Positions 12,501 to 23,284 of a DNA stretch of 64,000 bases are shown piece by piece. Numbering within the stretch: the stretch's first letter is position 1; every line of letters begins with the position of its first letter. The notes under the pieces were generated by a model. The model saw nothing but the letters and a program-made list of their open reading frames with translations. It did no database searches and was not told the origin of the DNA. Position numbers and translations under genes: made by a program. Source of the DNA: Cristatella mucedo (lineage: Eukaryota; Bryozoa; Phylactolaemata; Cristatellidae); assembly GCA_009760855.2 (NCBI GenBank), contig WPIO01000004.1, forward strand, positions 12,100,501 to 12,164,500. Reading direction: 5' to 3'.

Positions 12501-13330
12501 GGCATCGACAAGCCAACAAGGCTCCATTGAATAGATCGGTACGCGTTTTATGAAAACATTAGAGCGTGCCAAAGTCGTTGTTAGATGATGACAGCGCCGG
12601 AGATCATCTTTAGCGGCTCCCGGATGAACTGTTCGCTGTTAGGAGTCGGTTATCTCTTAATCTGTGCTTAGGCGGCATTATTCAAAAGACAATCGGGTAG
12701 TTGGATTCTGGGCTTCGAGCCAAGTTTCAGCTGAACGTGTGGATTTCGAAGTAAGTCGTACGCTATGGCTGGCTGGCTGGCTTTCGCTGCACACACACGC
12801 TGCCTCTCCGTGGCGGCGGAAGGGACGGAAGCTTTTCGCTAACAACTCGGTCTTGTTATCGTTACGCTACGAGCGCTCGAAATGGCCGCCATCGCACTCC
12901 GCCGCCGACGACGGCGTAGCTGCACGCTTGTCGAGGCAACGTGCGCGACTGGCTGGGCGCGCTTCTTCGAGGCGCCAGCTCTGCCTGTCTACGCGTCACG
13001 CATCGGCGCGAACTAGCGCCGGCAGCTACGTGCGCTGCACTCGCAGCCAAGGACTGCACTGCAAAAAGCCACAGCAGTGCCTTCGCAACAATATCCTGGT
13101 CGGTATACGTACGCGTACGCTCGCGTGAACACCTTGAGTACCTGATAAGTGGCTCGCTCATGCACCGAGTGTGGATCCGATGGGGGAGCGCACACGGCCG
13201 TCGAGGCTTCGACGTTCCGAAGAGCCGCTCCGGTTGAGGGCCCGTGCCGCTAAGTTGGACACTCCGCCAGCCTTGGCGGCTGGAACTAAGAAGGTGCTTC
13301 TTTCTTCTGAATGACAGTGCATCCACCTTG
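12501..13330. promoter_or_regulatory. CpG-rich block, possible promoter
   Basis: GC- and CpG-rich between about 12700 and 13330, with simultaneous open frames on both strands and a YY1-like AAATGGCCGCCATC at about 12880-12895. No protein family was recognised. The promoter call is inference from composition. Confidence 0.3.
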
Positions 13331-14380
13331 ATGAGCTGACTTGGAACTGACAGTCTGGATTTTAGTGAAAGCTCATTGGTGTCGGAAGCGGTATAGATTG
13401 CACCCGTACAATTGCTAGGACTGAAGTCTGCGACGACGCTTCACGTTTAGGAGCTGAGACGGCTTGAGTGATGACCGATGCCCCCGAGGATGGAAGGGAT
13501 TGAGAAAACGCTCTCTCGTCTCAGTTCTCTTAAATAGGAAGCAAGCAAGCGCTCAGCACGCAACAATGCTGCAATGCTGTGCTAACGGCTTACATTTCAT
13601 GATGCAATAGTGACAAAGCTACCCACAGAATTTCTATATTGAACTCATTCTAATCAAATGGCGCAAGGTAACGTAAACGTCTTATAGCCGGCAGGAGAAA
13701 TACGTTCAATATTATTTACTTGACACCTTTGAGGCGGGAAACAGCGTGAAAGTCCATCAATTGCAACGCTATGGTGACCGGACAGTTTAAGAAGCTGTCT
13801 TGAAGACTGCAAAGCGGAAAATACAAAAGCGAAACTGACAGTCTAGACAGAAAATGGATGCAAGAGCTAGTGATTAAATTTATCAAATTAAAACCAATTA
13901 AAATTATCAATTAAAACGTATGTCACCACACGTTTACTCCTTTCTTTTACAGCAGACGCAATCTCTCTTTCAGTTTTTTCTGAGCATTGTAATCGGTAAG
14001 ACACGAACCGTTCATAGCTTAGTGCCTCGCGACGCTAAACTCGACTCTCTCAGAAGCGCCGTGAAGTGGCATCGGGGCGTTACTGTACGGCGCCACCACA
14101 AACCGAGGCCAATCTTTCAGCCGTTCTTTTCGCCGTGACTGTTAGGCGACGTTCTCTTTTTCAGACGCGACATCTATGGCTGTCATTGTCAACTCTGCAC
14201 CAGTCGCTTCTGTAGCTCGAGTGACTTTCGGCGCCTCCCCGGTGCACCTGACATGTCCGCATTGTCGGGCTTCGGTCGTGACGTCCATCGATTACTCCTC
14301 GGGAGGTCTGACTTGGCTGGTTTGTGGAATGCTGTTTATCTTTGGGTGAGTCTGAAAATGCTTCTCATTCTTTTCCTAGC
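13331..14380. other. No recognisable gene
   Basis: No convincing frame, repeat or RNA gene seen. Confidence 0.4.
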
Positions 14381-15345
14381 GCCGCCGCTTCCCCCCCCCC
14401 CCGCTGCCGAACGCTCGTTCAGCGCGACATCGAGAGAGCGCTATAGCGCACCGAATTGATTCTTCGACGAAAATCATCTGCTTTCGAATACGTATTCACA
14501 CAACCACCAATCGAGGAACCTGAAAGCGTGCTCGAAACTGCGTATGCGGTTATATACAGGTACGCTACGCTTACAGGTGGAGCCCGAGGGGGGGGGAGGT
14601 AGTAGAGCGCGTTCTTGTGCCCCCACCCTCCCTACAGCGGGACGGCGACGTAGGCCTGCCCCTCACATTCCTACTCCGTCGACGGTCGCCAATGACAAAA
14701 TTATGTCCGACTTTCGCTCGATGATCAATCGCCTAGTTCGTGTCTAATGAAAGATACGATTGCGCACCGTAATCGTTCGTTAATTTCGCGCACGGCCCCC
14801 TAAAAAAAAAAGGGAAATCGTGGCTCCGCCCCCGCGCCGCGTCTCGCTCGCTCGCTCGCTCGACTCTCGCCGTTCGAGCGTTGCGCAGTGCCTGGGCGTG
14901 CCGAATTAGCCCCGTCGTGCGTTGCATTTTTCGGCGAATGCGTAGCCGCCGAAGATCGCACTTCGCGGGTGACGCCCAATGTCGTCAGCTCTAGACCAAG
15001 ACTTCCGGGGGAAGACGAGAAGAGCATCGTCAGCGACGGTCGGGGGCGTGGCTAACGGAAGCAGCGCCCGAGTCACAACCCACCGTCCCTCCTCCGGCTC
15101 TCCAGGGGAGGGGGAAATTGCCTCCAGCTCACCCCAGATTACCTCGGTCAAGGCTACGATGCGGCGGCCTTCGATCGCCGCCTTCGGTGAAGTCGGCTAG
15201 GCCCTTGGCGCTCGCTCAACTTTCGCGCGCCTACATCGCGCGACGTCGCGCGCTGTAGGCCTTCGAGGTCGGTGACCGAAAGGCCGTCAACCTCATTCGA
15301 GTCTCGCGCTCGCGTGCTGCGCGCCCCTGGGGGGGGGTCGGCAAA
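14381..15345. other. GC-rich block with poly(C), poly(G) and a GCTC repeat
   Basis: Contains C12 at 14391-14402, G9 at 14588-14596, a short GCTC tetranucleotide repeat near 14845-14862 and G9 at 15329-15337. Open frames are short and overlap on both strands. No gene was recognised. Confidence 0.4.
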
Positions 15346-15349
15346 TAAA

Positions 15350-15730
15350 AAAGTGTGCATATAATTCATAAGAGGGGCTTCCTAAGAATTGACCTCTATC
15401 TAGGCCAGCGATTCTCAACCTGAGGGTTGCGACTCCTTTGGGGGGGGGTTGAACAACCCTTTCACATGGGTCGCCTCATACCATCGGAAAGCACGCATTT
15501 CCACATTTATGGTTGGGGGTTGCCACGACATGAAGAACTGTATTAAAGAGTCGCGGCGCTATGAAGGTTGAGAACCACTGATCTAGGCGCTTCAAATACG
15601 CCGTAGGGCTCGAGCCCAACACCTCGGCAGCTTAAGGCCTGGTTTGGTGCACGGGTTTAACGCGCTCGCCATTAACAACTGAGGTCAGTGTGCTAACCTA
15701 GACGACCTAGTTCGGTGGGCTCTCGAGGCC
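15350..15730 (-). mobile_element. tRNA-derived SINE (family S1) split by a SPIN-like element
   Basis: The head on the minus strand includes an A-box region near 15690-15715 and a B-box with GGGCTCGAGCCC near 15606-15622. The LINE-like tail continues at low coordinates (ATATAATTCATAAG on the + strand). The tail is interrupted between 15405 and 15581 by the hAT element, whose target duplication ATCTAGGC is part of the SINE. Confidence 0.75.
15406..15580. mobile_element. SPIN-like hAT miniature element, copy 1
   Basis: The 175-base element starts CAGCGATTCTCAACC and ends GGTTGAGAACCACTG, imperfect inverted termini of the SPIN group of hAT transposons. Interior text (GGTCGCCTCATACCATCGGAAA, GGTTGGGGGTTGCCACGACATG in two pieces, TATTAAAGAGTCGCGGCGCTA) also follows the SPIN non-autonomous consensus as I remember it. 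It is flanked by a perfect 8-bp duplication, ATCTAGGC, at 15398-15405 and 15581-15588, as expected for hAT. It carries no transposase. Confidence 0.9.
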
Positions 15731-15784
15731 TACAAGTAAACAAATATAAATATTAGCTTATTTAACGGCAGAATATCCTTAACT

Positions 15785-16340
15785 AAAAGTAACAACGATA
15801 ACAATACGTTTGTTTTTGTACCTCCAGAGAATTGAATCTCTTTCTAGGCAATTTACAGATGCTGTCAAGGAAGCATTACCAAACGATTGGTGGTAACATC
15901 CGCAAGCAGCAGGCACAGTTGAAGCAGGTGCATGCACACGAAGGACGAATCATGAAGACCCACTAAATGCTGCAATAAACGGGTTGTTTTTAGCGTCTTT
16001 TAATGACGTCATATCAGAGGACGTTTTGACGTGCGGTAGAAGTGAGTTCCAGGCTTTGGGAGCAGACGAACTGAAGGTACGGTCTCCGACGGTTTTGAGA
16101 TTCGTATGAGGAGGTATGGCTAAACGAGTCGAGTCAGAATAGCGATTTGTACGATTCTTTGCCTGGTAGGGGAGTAGTTCTGATAGGTACGCTGGAGCCA
16201 GAGAATGAAGGGACCTAAAAGTAAGTGAAGATACTCTGCTCGATTGGGAGCCAGCGCAGTTCGGCAAAAAGTGGCATGCTGTGGCAACAGCGACGCTAAT
16301 GACAGACAACTAGCTGCAGAGTTTTCCACCAACTTTGAGC
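15785..16340 (-). mobile_element. L2-type LINE 3' half (family A)
   Basis: A minus-strand frame at 15950-16309 has the segments LAPAYLSELLPYQAKNR, VGDRTFSSSAPKAWNSLLP and MTSLKDAKNNPFIAAFSG. These correspond to the C-terminal tail of L2-type ORF2 (AYLSDLLP, GDRAFSxxAPKLWNSLP, FKRxLKTYLFRxAFSG). The upstream part is shifted to another frame (16120-16332). The 3' tail at about 15790-15860 shows the CCTCCAGAGAATTGAATCTC block. Confidence 0.85.
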
Positions 16341-16470
16341 GTCTTAACGGCTATCACCACCACTTGCAGTGGTCATAAAGGATCGACCGCCGCAGGACTC
16401 GAACCCACGATCCGGGTCTTAAATGGCGAACACTTTTCCTTCTGGGCCCTCATTGCCCAGATAACCTGCG
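16340..16470 (-). mobile_element. tRNA-derived SINE head (family S2)
   Basis: On the minus strand: an A-box-like TGGGCAATGAGGGCCCAGAAG segment, then a B-box GATCGTGGGTTCGAGTCCTG, then the S2 body block CACTGCAAGTGGTGGTGATAG. The 3' tail is not complete. Confidence 0.7.
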
Positions 16471-16477
16471 GCATACG

Positions 16478-16545
16478 TGCAACGCCTAGATAGAGATTCA
16501 GCTCTCTTATGGCGTTTTTGGAATCACTTATGTTTTTTTAAGGCA
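16478..16545 (+). mobile_element. S1/LINE 3' tail fragment
   Basis: Reads AACGCCTAGATAGAGATTCA, GCTCTCTTATGGCG and a degraded ATCACTTATG end, which is the S1-type tail in + orientation directly beside the minus-strand S2 head. Confidence 0.65.
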
Positions 16546-16599
16546 AGCGCTTTACACATGGGCCAAACGAGAGTGGCTCCTAAGAGACCGCAAAGCTTT

Positions 16600-17767
16600 A
16601 GCTTCGAGCTAAAGGACACTCCGCTAAATCGCAGCCGCCGCCGCTCGCAGACCGCGCTCGCCGGGTCAACGCAGCGAACAAAGGACGCACGGGCTCGTAC
16701 AACGGCCGCCCGACGACGGTTCAATCTCGCGCCTCGCGCTCGCGTACGTCGCTGGGATAGCTAGATGAGCGTGACCCGCTTTGCTCTCTCTCTCTCTCTC
16801 TCTCTTCTTTTCTTTTTTTGCCGAAGGCTCGTCCTCTGCAGCTGCATACCGTTCTGCGTGAGCGGCCTCTGCGACGTGGTGCACACGTGTCCGGCCTGCC
16901 GCTGTTTCGTCGGTCGCTACGCAAGGCTGTGAGGACGTCGACGCGCGGCGGCTCACGCGCGCGTCGCTCGGATCGTCGCCGGCGCTCGGCGAGTGTCGGC
17001 GGCACTTGCGCGTCACAACGGCGTCGTTCGTCGGCGTCGCGTCGTGTCGTTCGCTCTTGGCGGCGACGTCTCGTCGTTTACCGCTAGCTTCCCCGGAGAC
17101 TGGACGCGAGGTGCGCCTCCTTGGACCTTTGCGACAGCGTCTCGGGTGACTGCATTCGGCTGGGAATTGCCGTCGCATGCCGTCGCCTCCTCGGACAGGC
17201 ATGCCTGAGGCGCTCGGTTGAGGGCGCGAGGTTCGTCGAGCGTCCGATCGAAATCTTGGACGAAATCTCATCGTCGCGGTACGCAGTGGGCATTTCGTGT
17301 CCGGTTACGAGCGGCGGTACGCGATCGATCGCGATACTACAAGCGATCGCCAGGAAAAGCCTGGCCTCGTGGGTAGGGCTCGATCCGCGAAACCTGCGCC
17401 GGCGCAGCGCCCGGAAGCCAGGCGAGGCATGTACGGACGGAGGCGCAGCCTGGATGGGCGTAGCGCCGAGGAGGGCCATTTCACGAATGGAAGGACGAGC
17501 CTCTTTCGTTGTCTTACGCGCCGGGCGTGGCCACGTGTCCGCCGCTCGGGTCTCGAGAATCGCCATCGCGTCGCCAGCGGTCGTTGCGATGGCCGCCCAT
17601 TCGTGGCCACTCTGGCCATCGTTCCCGCGATGGCTGTCATTGCTGTCTGCTGGCGGACCGCCGCCGTCTCGCTGGACGTCGCATCGTTGGCCGTCGCGCC
17701 GCTGGCAGTCGCCGCCGCCGTCCGCCGTGTCTTCCTTCGAGGCCAAGGCCGGCATGACCTTGGCCTC
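16600..17767. other. CpG-dense block with open frames on several strands
   Basis: Very rich in CpG and CGTCG-type words, with a short CT microsatellite at 16784-16805. Long frames (up to about 230 codons) overlap on both strands. Their products are Arg/Ala/Ser/Gly-rich and differ in every frame, which is what a GC-rich stretch gives by chance. I cannot choose a coding frame. It may be a promoter and first-exon region. Confidence 0.35.
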
Positions 17768-18325
17768 TTAGGAAGACACAGCAATCGCCTTGCAGGCTGT
17801 TGCAGACGTGGCCTCGAAGGGCCTCTTCTGCTCTCCGGCTGCTGCCGCCGTCGACCCCGGCTGCTGCCGCTCTTGGAAGGATCTGCCGGTCCCCTCAGTC
17901 CGACCAACTTGTAATATGTCGGAGCGACGCAGCCGCACTCTACAAGCCGAGTCTGCGAATACGCTGGCCAATGCTTGCCGAAGAGTCTCTTTCTTGATGA
18001 CATTCGGCAGCCATGAATGAATGGGAATCGGAGTCACTTTTTTCAGAAAGAGAAGCAGATTCTCGTGCGAGCCGGACGGTGCGAGATGGACGGTGCGAGT
18101 TGTGCCAGTCGGAGGGCTGACACTGCACAGCTCGAGCCTCCGCTGCGAGTCTAGCAGCCAACTCGCCAAGTTATCGCCGACGAAAAAATACTCGAGTGGC
18201 ATCGCTGTAGTTAATCTAAATACTCTGTAGCACGGCAATCGTCGGCGGTAGTGGTCCAAAGAAAAGAACACGTCCATAAAAGCCCACCGGGATTTATTTC
18301 GCCCAACGGTGCCTGCGACCAGCAC
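17768..18325 (-). CDS. Unrecognised open frame, 185 codons, doubtful
   Basis: I do not recognise this frame. Unlike the neighbouring GC-driven frames, its N-terminal two thirds has a mixed, protein-like composition with hydrophobic stretches (for example WAFMDVFFSL and EYFFVGDNLASWLL), and its C-terminal part becomes Gln/Ala/Gly-rich. The first Met is at 18325. An internal Met at the segment MPLEYFF is an alternative. No catalytic motif, zinc-binding cluster or signal peptide is evident. Part of an old retroelement ORF, a genuine lineage-specific gene, or chance are all possible. Confidence 0.2.
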   Translation of the reverse strand: MLVAGTVGRNKSRWAFMDVFFSLDHYRRRLPCYRVFRLTTAMPLEYFFVGDNLASWLLDSQRRLELCSVSPPTGTTRTVHLAPSGSHENLLLFLKKVTPIPIHSWLPNVIKKETLRQALASVFADSACRVRLRRSDILQVGRTEGTGRSFQERQQPGSTAAAAGEQKRPFEATSATACKAIAVSS

Positions 18326-18554
18326 GCACTGGACCGCACTGTTCGCGGGCGGAGGTGGGTTACCGCTCTCTCGACAACCCTGCTACCTCAACCCTTAAAT
18401 ACTAAATCTTCATCACATCAAAATACCCGGCTGTAAGCTGACATCAAAGGTCGCCAAATCGAAAGGGCCACAACTCTGCGCCTCACCCTCAAAATGCACA
18501 CATGAAAGAGCCATATAATCACCAATGAACGAACAACGAACCACAATCGTGACG

Positions 18555-19010
18555 TCAGACCGGAGTGAATTCGGGACTAGACGTCAGCGGCGTGATGCCC
18601 GGTCTGGTTAGGAAGTAGTTCGGATGGGTTTGCTGGAGTAAGAGAATGAGGTAACCCAAAATTGAGTGATGAGACCTTGAAGTTAGAGCGCTGCTTAATG
18701 CCGCATAGGTCGGCGAGAAGCGACGTAATGCGGCAACTGCAACGTTCACTACAGACATGCCTTGCTGCTGACTTGTGCACGAATTTAAAACGCCTTATTG
18801 CGCAAGTCTTACTACCTCCAAGATGTAAGTTACAGTAGTCGAGAGGAGATGTCCCAGCAGACTTTCTGCACTGCCATAGAGCTGAACGTATTGGGCCATC
18901 TGTAGAACTGATGGCTATATCGGATCGCTTTAGCTTTCTCGGTTCCAAAGTTCGTCAGAGTAGGCAGCCGCCTCAGTTTTTAAGCAATCAATACTAGTCG
19001 GCGCCTGCCT
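18555..19010 (-). mobile_element. L2-type LINE 3' part (family A)
   Basis: A minus-strand frame (18577-18948) has LDYCN, then SAARHVCSERCSCRITSLLADL, then SLTPANPSELLPNQTG. This is the L2-type ORF2 C-terminus (LDYCNSLL ... NSAARLVxxxxxxxHITPLLxxLHWLP ... AYLSDLLP). The HWLP motif is lost and the end is missing. Confidence 0.8.
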
Positions 19011-19081
19011 TAATATGGAAAATATAGAAATCCTCGTGTCAGATTTAATGTATCAATTTACCAATAATATAGCATATCGCC

Positions 19082-19335
19082 TCGTGGGAACGTTTGGCCC
19101 AGGGATTAGAGTGCTCGCCTTAACGACTGCGGTTAAGGTTCTCATCTCCAAGAGAATGATACTATTATTAATGTCAATAACACAGTTGATATAGCGCCCT
19201 CAGAGAACTCGATCTCTTTCTAGACACTTTAAATTTGCTGCAAAGGATCGAGGTCGTGGGCTTGAGTCCTGTGCCCCAAGTAAAGCGCCTCGCTAGAGAT
19301 TCAGTTCTCATGTGGCGCTATACAAATGAATTATT
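19082..19335 (+). mobile_element. tRNA-derived SINE (family S1) with nested LINE tail
   Basis: The A-box region is TTTGGCCCAGGGATTAGAGTG (from about 19092), the B-box GGTCGTGGGCTTGAGTCC (about 19252-19269), and the tail AAAGCGCCTCGCTAGAGATT ... GGCGCTATACAAATGAATTA. Between head and B-box a minus-strand LINE tail has been inserted. Confidence 0.75.
19160..19246 (-). mobile_element. L2-type LINE 3' tail nested in a SINE
   Basis: On the + strand it reads a short ATTATTAAT tract, then ATATAGCGCCCTCAGAGAAC, a TCGATCTCTTTCTAG block and TTTGCTGCAAAGG. That is the reverse of the family A 3' end, inserted within the S1 SINE. Confidence 0.75.
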
Positions 19336-20149
19336 TTTTTAGATGAACAGATTGGTTTGGCATATTTAGGGTTTAGGTTGTATCACACATAAGCGTTCTG
19401 GCGAGTTTGCACTTTAGGCGTTGGTTTTTAGTTTATGGTTTAGCTGCACGTCTTCCCAGACGAGCGGTGAAGACATTTAGTTCAAGGTGTGTGTGACGTC
19501 ACAGCGCTTTGGCAGATTTAGGGCTTTACAGCTTCGCAGATAAGCGAAATTTGGCGTGCTGATAGTTGAGGCCGGGAAATGTAAAAGGCTTTGCAGATAA
19601 GCGTCGGTGGCCTGCCGTGGTGTCCGTGCGTTTCTCTTCGCGATCGTTTGTGGCGAGGAATGTGGATGACATAGCACTGAACTCGACAAGCAGCGGCACT
19701 TTGCACTTACGAATATACGAATACAGTTCAGTAAAATTACCACCAAATTTGTTCTTGCTATTTCGGTTCAGTTTACGCCCACGAACTCACGACTCATTGG
19801 AGTAACGGCTAGCACGATAGCTTCAGAAACGCTGTGGGGGCGAGGCAACCTGCTCGTTTCGCCTTTACCACACCGAGCCACCGCTCGACAGTTGGCTAAT
19901 GCCGCTTGGCAAGCTATGCACGTTTCTTCTCCGCGGAACGTTCGGCGTTACAATTATTAAGTCCTCAGCAACGACGCTAGCACAAGGCTACTGCTAAACG
20001 TCCTCTAGTAATTATCCGCGTAATTATTAGCCGCGGTCGCCGATCGGCGTCACTAAGGCGGCTACTAGGGAAACGTTCAACTCGCCACGCTTACGTGCAT
20101 CGAAGACGCGACGTCACGCACGTTGATCGTAAAGCTGCGGCTGGACGTG
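19336..20149. other. No recognisable gene
   Basis: No convincing gene or repeat seen. Confidence 0.4.
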
Positions 20150-21600
20150 TAGAAATATAAAAAATTAAACAGCACTTGCGCAGCTGCGGCAGCGCCGGCA
20201 ACATCATGGCGGCGCGACGAGTCTTCAATATTACTGCTCGACGTATCGAGGCTGTTTCGCCAGCGCTGCCCAGCGAGCAGCGGCCAGGTGATCGGACGCG
20301 TAGGCTAGACAGACGAAAAGTGCGAGCTAAAAGAATACAGCGACACCCGAGCGAGCTTTACGTTGCGATCGCCGACACTTTGCCCCGCTCTCAGCCCGTT
20401 GCCAAAACAAGCTCGGAAGCATTGAAAACTTTCGTCGCCGCTTTCCTTCATTCTCTCCCCCTCCCTCGCTCCCTACGACCGTCGCTCGTCATCTCTCGCT
20501 CTGTCTTCGTGTGCCTCTGCTTAGTTTTCCTTACTTGTCACTTTTGTTGCCGCGCGACGCGACATCTTCCTCGAGGATCTCTCGCGGCGCGTTCGCGCCC
20601 AATTTCCAGCCTGCCGCCGAGGGAGTGCGCGGCTCTCGGTCCTGTTAAGCGCTCGCCTCGAACGGCGCGCCGCGCGTCTCTGCGAGCCGGCGGTGCGAGC
20701 GCCCTCGAGCCTCAGTCCCTCCACGTTTTCGCACGCGTGCGCGCGCGCGCCAGTGCACGCTGCCTGCGCACGACGGGGCAGGCAGGCTGGTCCGTGCCAG
20801 CGCTCGCCGGCGTCGGTTCTCTCGCCGTTCATCCGACGACGTCATTGGCTGAGCTCCCCGCAAACTCCTTCCTAAGCACCACCGCCCGCCCGTCCGCCCC
20901 CTCCCTCCCTCCCGGGAAAACACCGACGCTGTTGACTCGCCGGCGGAGCTCGAAAGCGTTCCGGCGCGTCGCTCCTATGTTTGCCTGGCGACCCACTGAA
21001 CTTGCGTCACGCGAAAGAGTCCCTCTGGAGTGCTATCGATGCACTTTTACGACGCGCGCGAGCGCGAAGGAGCGCTTATCAGCAGCACTCATCCTTCACG
21101 CGCAGATGGCCGCCGCGAGCAGGGCGAGCCGGCGCGCACGAGGCGTACTGCGCGATCCAGCTGCTGGCACTCACGAGGCCGCGTCGGCGCGGGAGCGGCT
21201 GCGGTTCGATGTCACACGCGGCTCTCTAGAGACGCGTGTGACGTCGCGACCGGAGCCGCGTCGTAGCGGCGCTCCACCGACGCGAGGAGCGGTGGAGATC
21301 GCCTGCGGTGGGTGGCGTTGCAGTCGCTTTCGCGAAAGAACGCGCGCGACGCGAGACGCCAAAGAACGACTGTCTCTCCGTACGTATATCGAACGGCGCT
21401 TGCATAATTAACTGAAGCTAAGGATGCGAGCGCAGAGAGAAGTCTTCTCGGTTGAAAAGTGGGGGGGGGGGGCGAAATGGTGGACTGGAGACGTTCGTCC
21501 AATCGAGGCCGAGCCTCCGCCGGCCGAATTAGAGATTCCTCCGGCGAGCCAGCTCTCCGAGAGCAGCGCAGCTCAACGCGCGTCATTGTCTGATTATTCG
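20150..21600 (+). promoter_or_regulatory. CpG-dense block with TATA-like and YY1-like sites; 411-codon frame of doubtful meaning
   Basis: A TATA-like AAATATAAAAAATT lies at about 20152-20165. About 45 bases later an ATG sits in the context ACATCATGGCGGCG (20206), which resembles a YY1 initiator. The downstream frame (20176-21411) stays open for 411 codons but is Arg/Ala/Ser-rich and low in complexity. Antisense frames are open over the same bases. A GT donor-like GGCCAGGTGATC near 20285 could end a short first exon. I favour a promoter and first exon over a 411-residue protein. Confidence 0.35.
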
Positions 21601-22049
21601 CATAGATTGAAAGTCGAGCTTAGTCGCACAGGTGCCACCCTGATTTGGCCCTGATTTTGATGCAAACATGGAGTATCCTAAAGAGCGCAGTCCCAAGCAG
21701 CGAAAACTCGAGGAGGAATTGGCAGAGCGAACGGTCGCTAGCATCGCAGCCAGCGCTACCCGACATTTTGACACTGACTAACAAAGCAAGTACGAGAAAA
21801 GAGTCGGCCAAATGAGCGGCAATTAACTATGCACTTCGAGCACGTAAAAATCGAAACGAGAATTCGCAGCCAGTGGAAATACAGTGGGAGTGCAAATGCA
21901 AAAAGAAAAACACTCCGACAGTGAAATAGCGGCTTCTTAAGCGATCCAGCTAGAAAACCCCTATAGCCATGCTCATGAACATCGCTCACTACGCAGATGG
22001 CATGGAGCCAGCTGCACTCGTGCTTTGATCTTCCACTGCCTCATACTTT

Positions 22050-22610
22050 CCCTGCCAATAATAATATAATAGTAAGTCTTTTTAAAAGCGCCTATTGAGA
22101 ACCCTGTCTCTATCGGTGCGCTTTACAACTAGCTTTACAACGACGCTTCGGGAAAAGTAACGAGCAAGGGTTAATGACTTGCCATTAAGCCATACTCATA
22201 CAAGCATGAAAAAGCGAAGACTCGAAGACACTCGAAGGCCACGGATTAGTTGGACCACTGGCTGGTAACGTGTACTGAATCGTTGCATTCGTAAGTCTAG
22301 CATGCAAAGCACACGTGAACGAAGGCGGTGAGCTCGCTGCTGCGGCACGCGGAGAGCTGGGCCGAACCGACGAATCTTTAGCTGAGACTTAAACGATGAA
22401 AAGCCAATGCAGGTGATGACAGAAGTCGGTCGCGATTTCTGTACTTTCGGTGCGCATGACTTAAAAGCCCGCTCAACCAAAGATTTTGATTTAGTGGCAG
22501 CAACGGTGAGACTACTGATGGCCGAGGGGTGGGTGAGAGTACGCAGAATGAACAAGGAAGTCTACACGACGAGCAAGAGAGGTAGACTGGTGCGTATGAG
22601 CTGAGCGATC
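22050..22610 (-). mobile_element. L2-type LINE 3' part
   Basis: The + strand starts with an AATAATATAATAGT tract, followed by an AAAAGCGCCTATTGAGAACC tail block. The minus-strand frame (22196-22555) contains SLVERAFKSCAPKVQKSRPT and FSSFKSQLKI, matching the 'GDRAFSxxAPKLWNSLP ... FKxxLKT' C-terminal signature. Confidence 0.7.
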
Positions 22611-22611
22611 T

Positions 22612-22682
22612 GCAGGCGAGAGAGAGACAGGGAGAGAGAGACAGACAGAAAGAGAGAGGTAGACAGACAGACAGACAGAGGA
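22612..22682. repeat. (GA)n / (GACA)n microsatellite
   Basis: Interrupted GAGA and GACA units, including GGTAGACAGACAGACAGACA near 22655-22678. Confidence 0.9.
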
Positions 22683-22689
22683 TCCTGAA

Positions 22690-23080
22690 GTCTATTTAAT
22701 GTTGATAGGAAACCAGTTAAGCTAAGAAAGAAGTGGTGTGATTTGACAGCTATGCCATTGATGACACACCAGAGGAGATGCAGAGCTTCGCAGGAGTTGC
22801 AGATGATTTTACAGGCACAGGCTGGGAGTCATGAATAGAAGGAAAGTGCAATAGTCTAGGCGCTAGTAACGCGAAAGTGGACTAGCTTGTCTGTCGTACT
22901 CTCATTTTAGCAGGCCCTAATGGTCGCCATTTTTCTTAGCTTAAGATGGACTGGGCAGTACAGTCAAAGTGCTCATCTGATGACCAGTTCTTTTGGAACG
23001 GCACGACCATGTTGTGGGCAGACATCACTGGAGCGACGCCTAACGAGTTCTCTTGGAGCGTACGTTACTGACATTCGCAC
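22690..23080 (-). mobile_element. Older LINE fragment
   Basis: The + strand text (ACCAGTTAAGCTAAGAAAGA, GCAGAGCTTCGCAGGAGTTG, AATAGTCTAGGCGCTAGTAA) resembles the reverse of the upstream C-terminal region of family A LINEs. It continues in the same orientation as the copy at 22050-22610. The match is loose. Confidence 0.35.
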
Positions 23081-23284
23081 TTAGAGGGCAGCGAACTTTC
23101 GCAAATTGAATGAACATAAAACAAACTATTTATTTTAAAACCTAGTGTTACTCAGACATCTGAGAGCGAAACCTATAAATGGGCTCAACCACCATATCCC
23201 GTATACCCTCTGAATGAAATCTGGAAATTGGAATTGGAATCTGAGCGTCCTCCTACAAAACGGCTTTTTATTAGATGAGCATAT

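Noticed and set aside
13100-13125. Short palindrome CGTACGCGTACG
   Set aside because: A 12-base palindrome in CpG-rich sequence has no further support.
17084-18003. Frames of 216-232 codons on both strands
   Set aside because: They overlap one another on opposite strands, with low-complexity Arg/Gly/Ala products. No frame can be preferred.
20176-21411. 411-codon open frame, the longest in the window
   Set aside because: It lies in CpG-dense DNA where stops are rare. The product is Arg/Ala/Ser-rich, antisense frames are open over the same bases, and no domain is visible.
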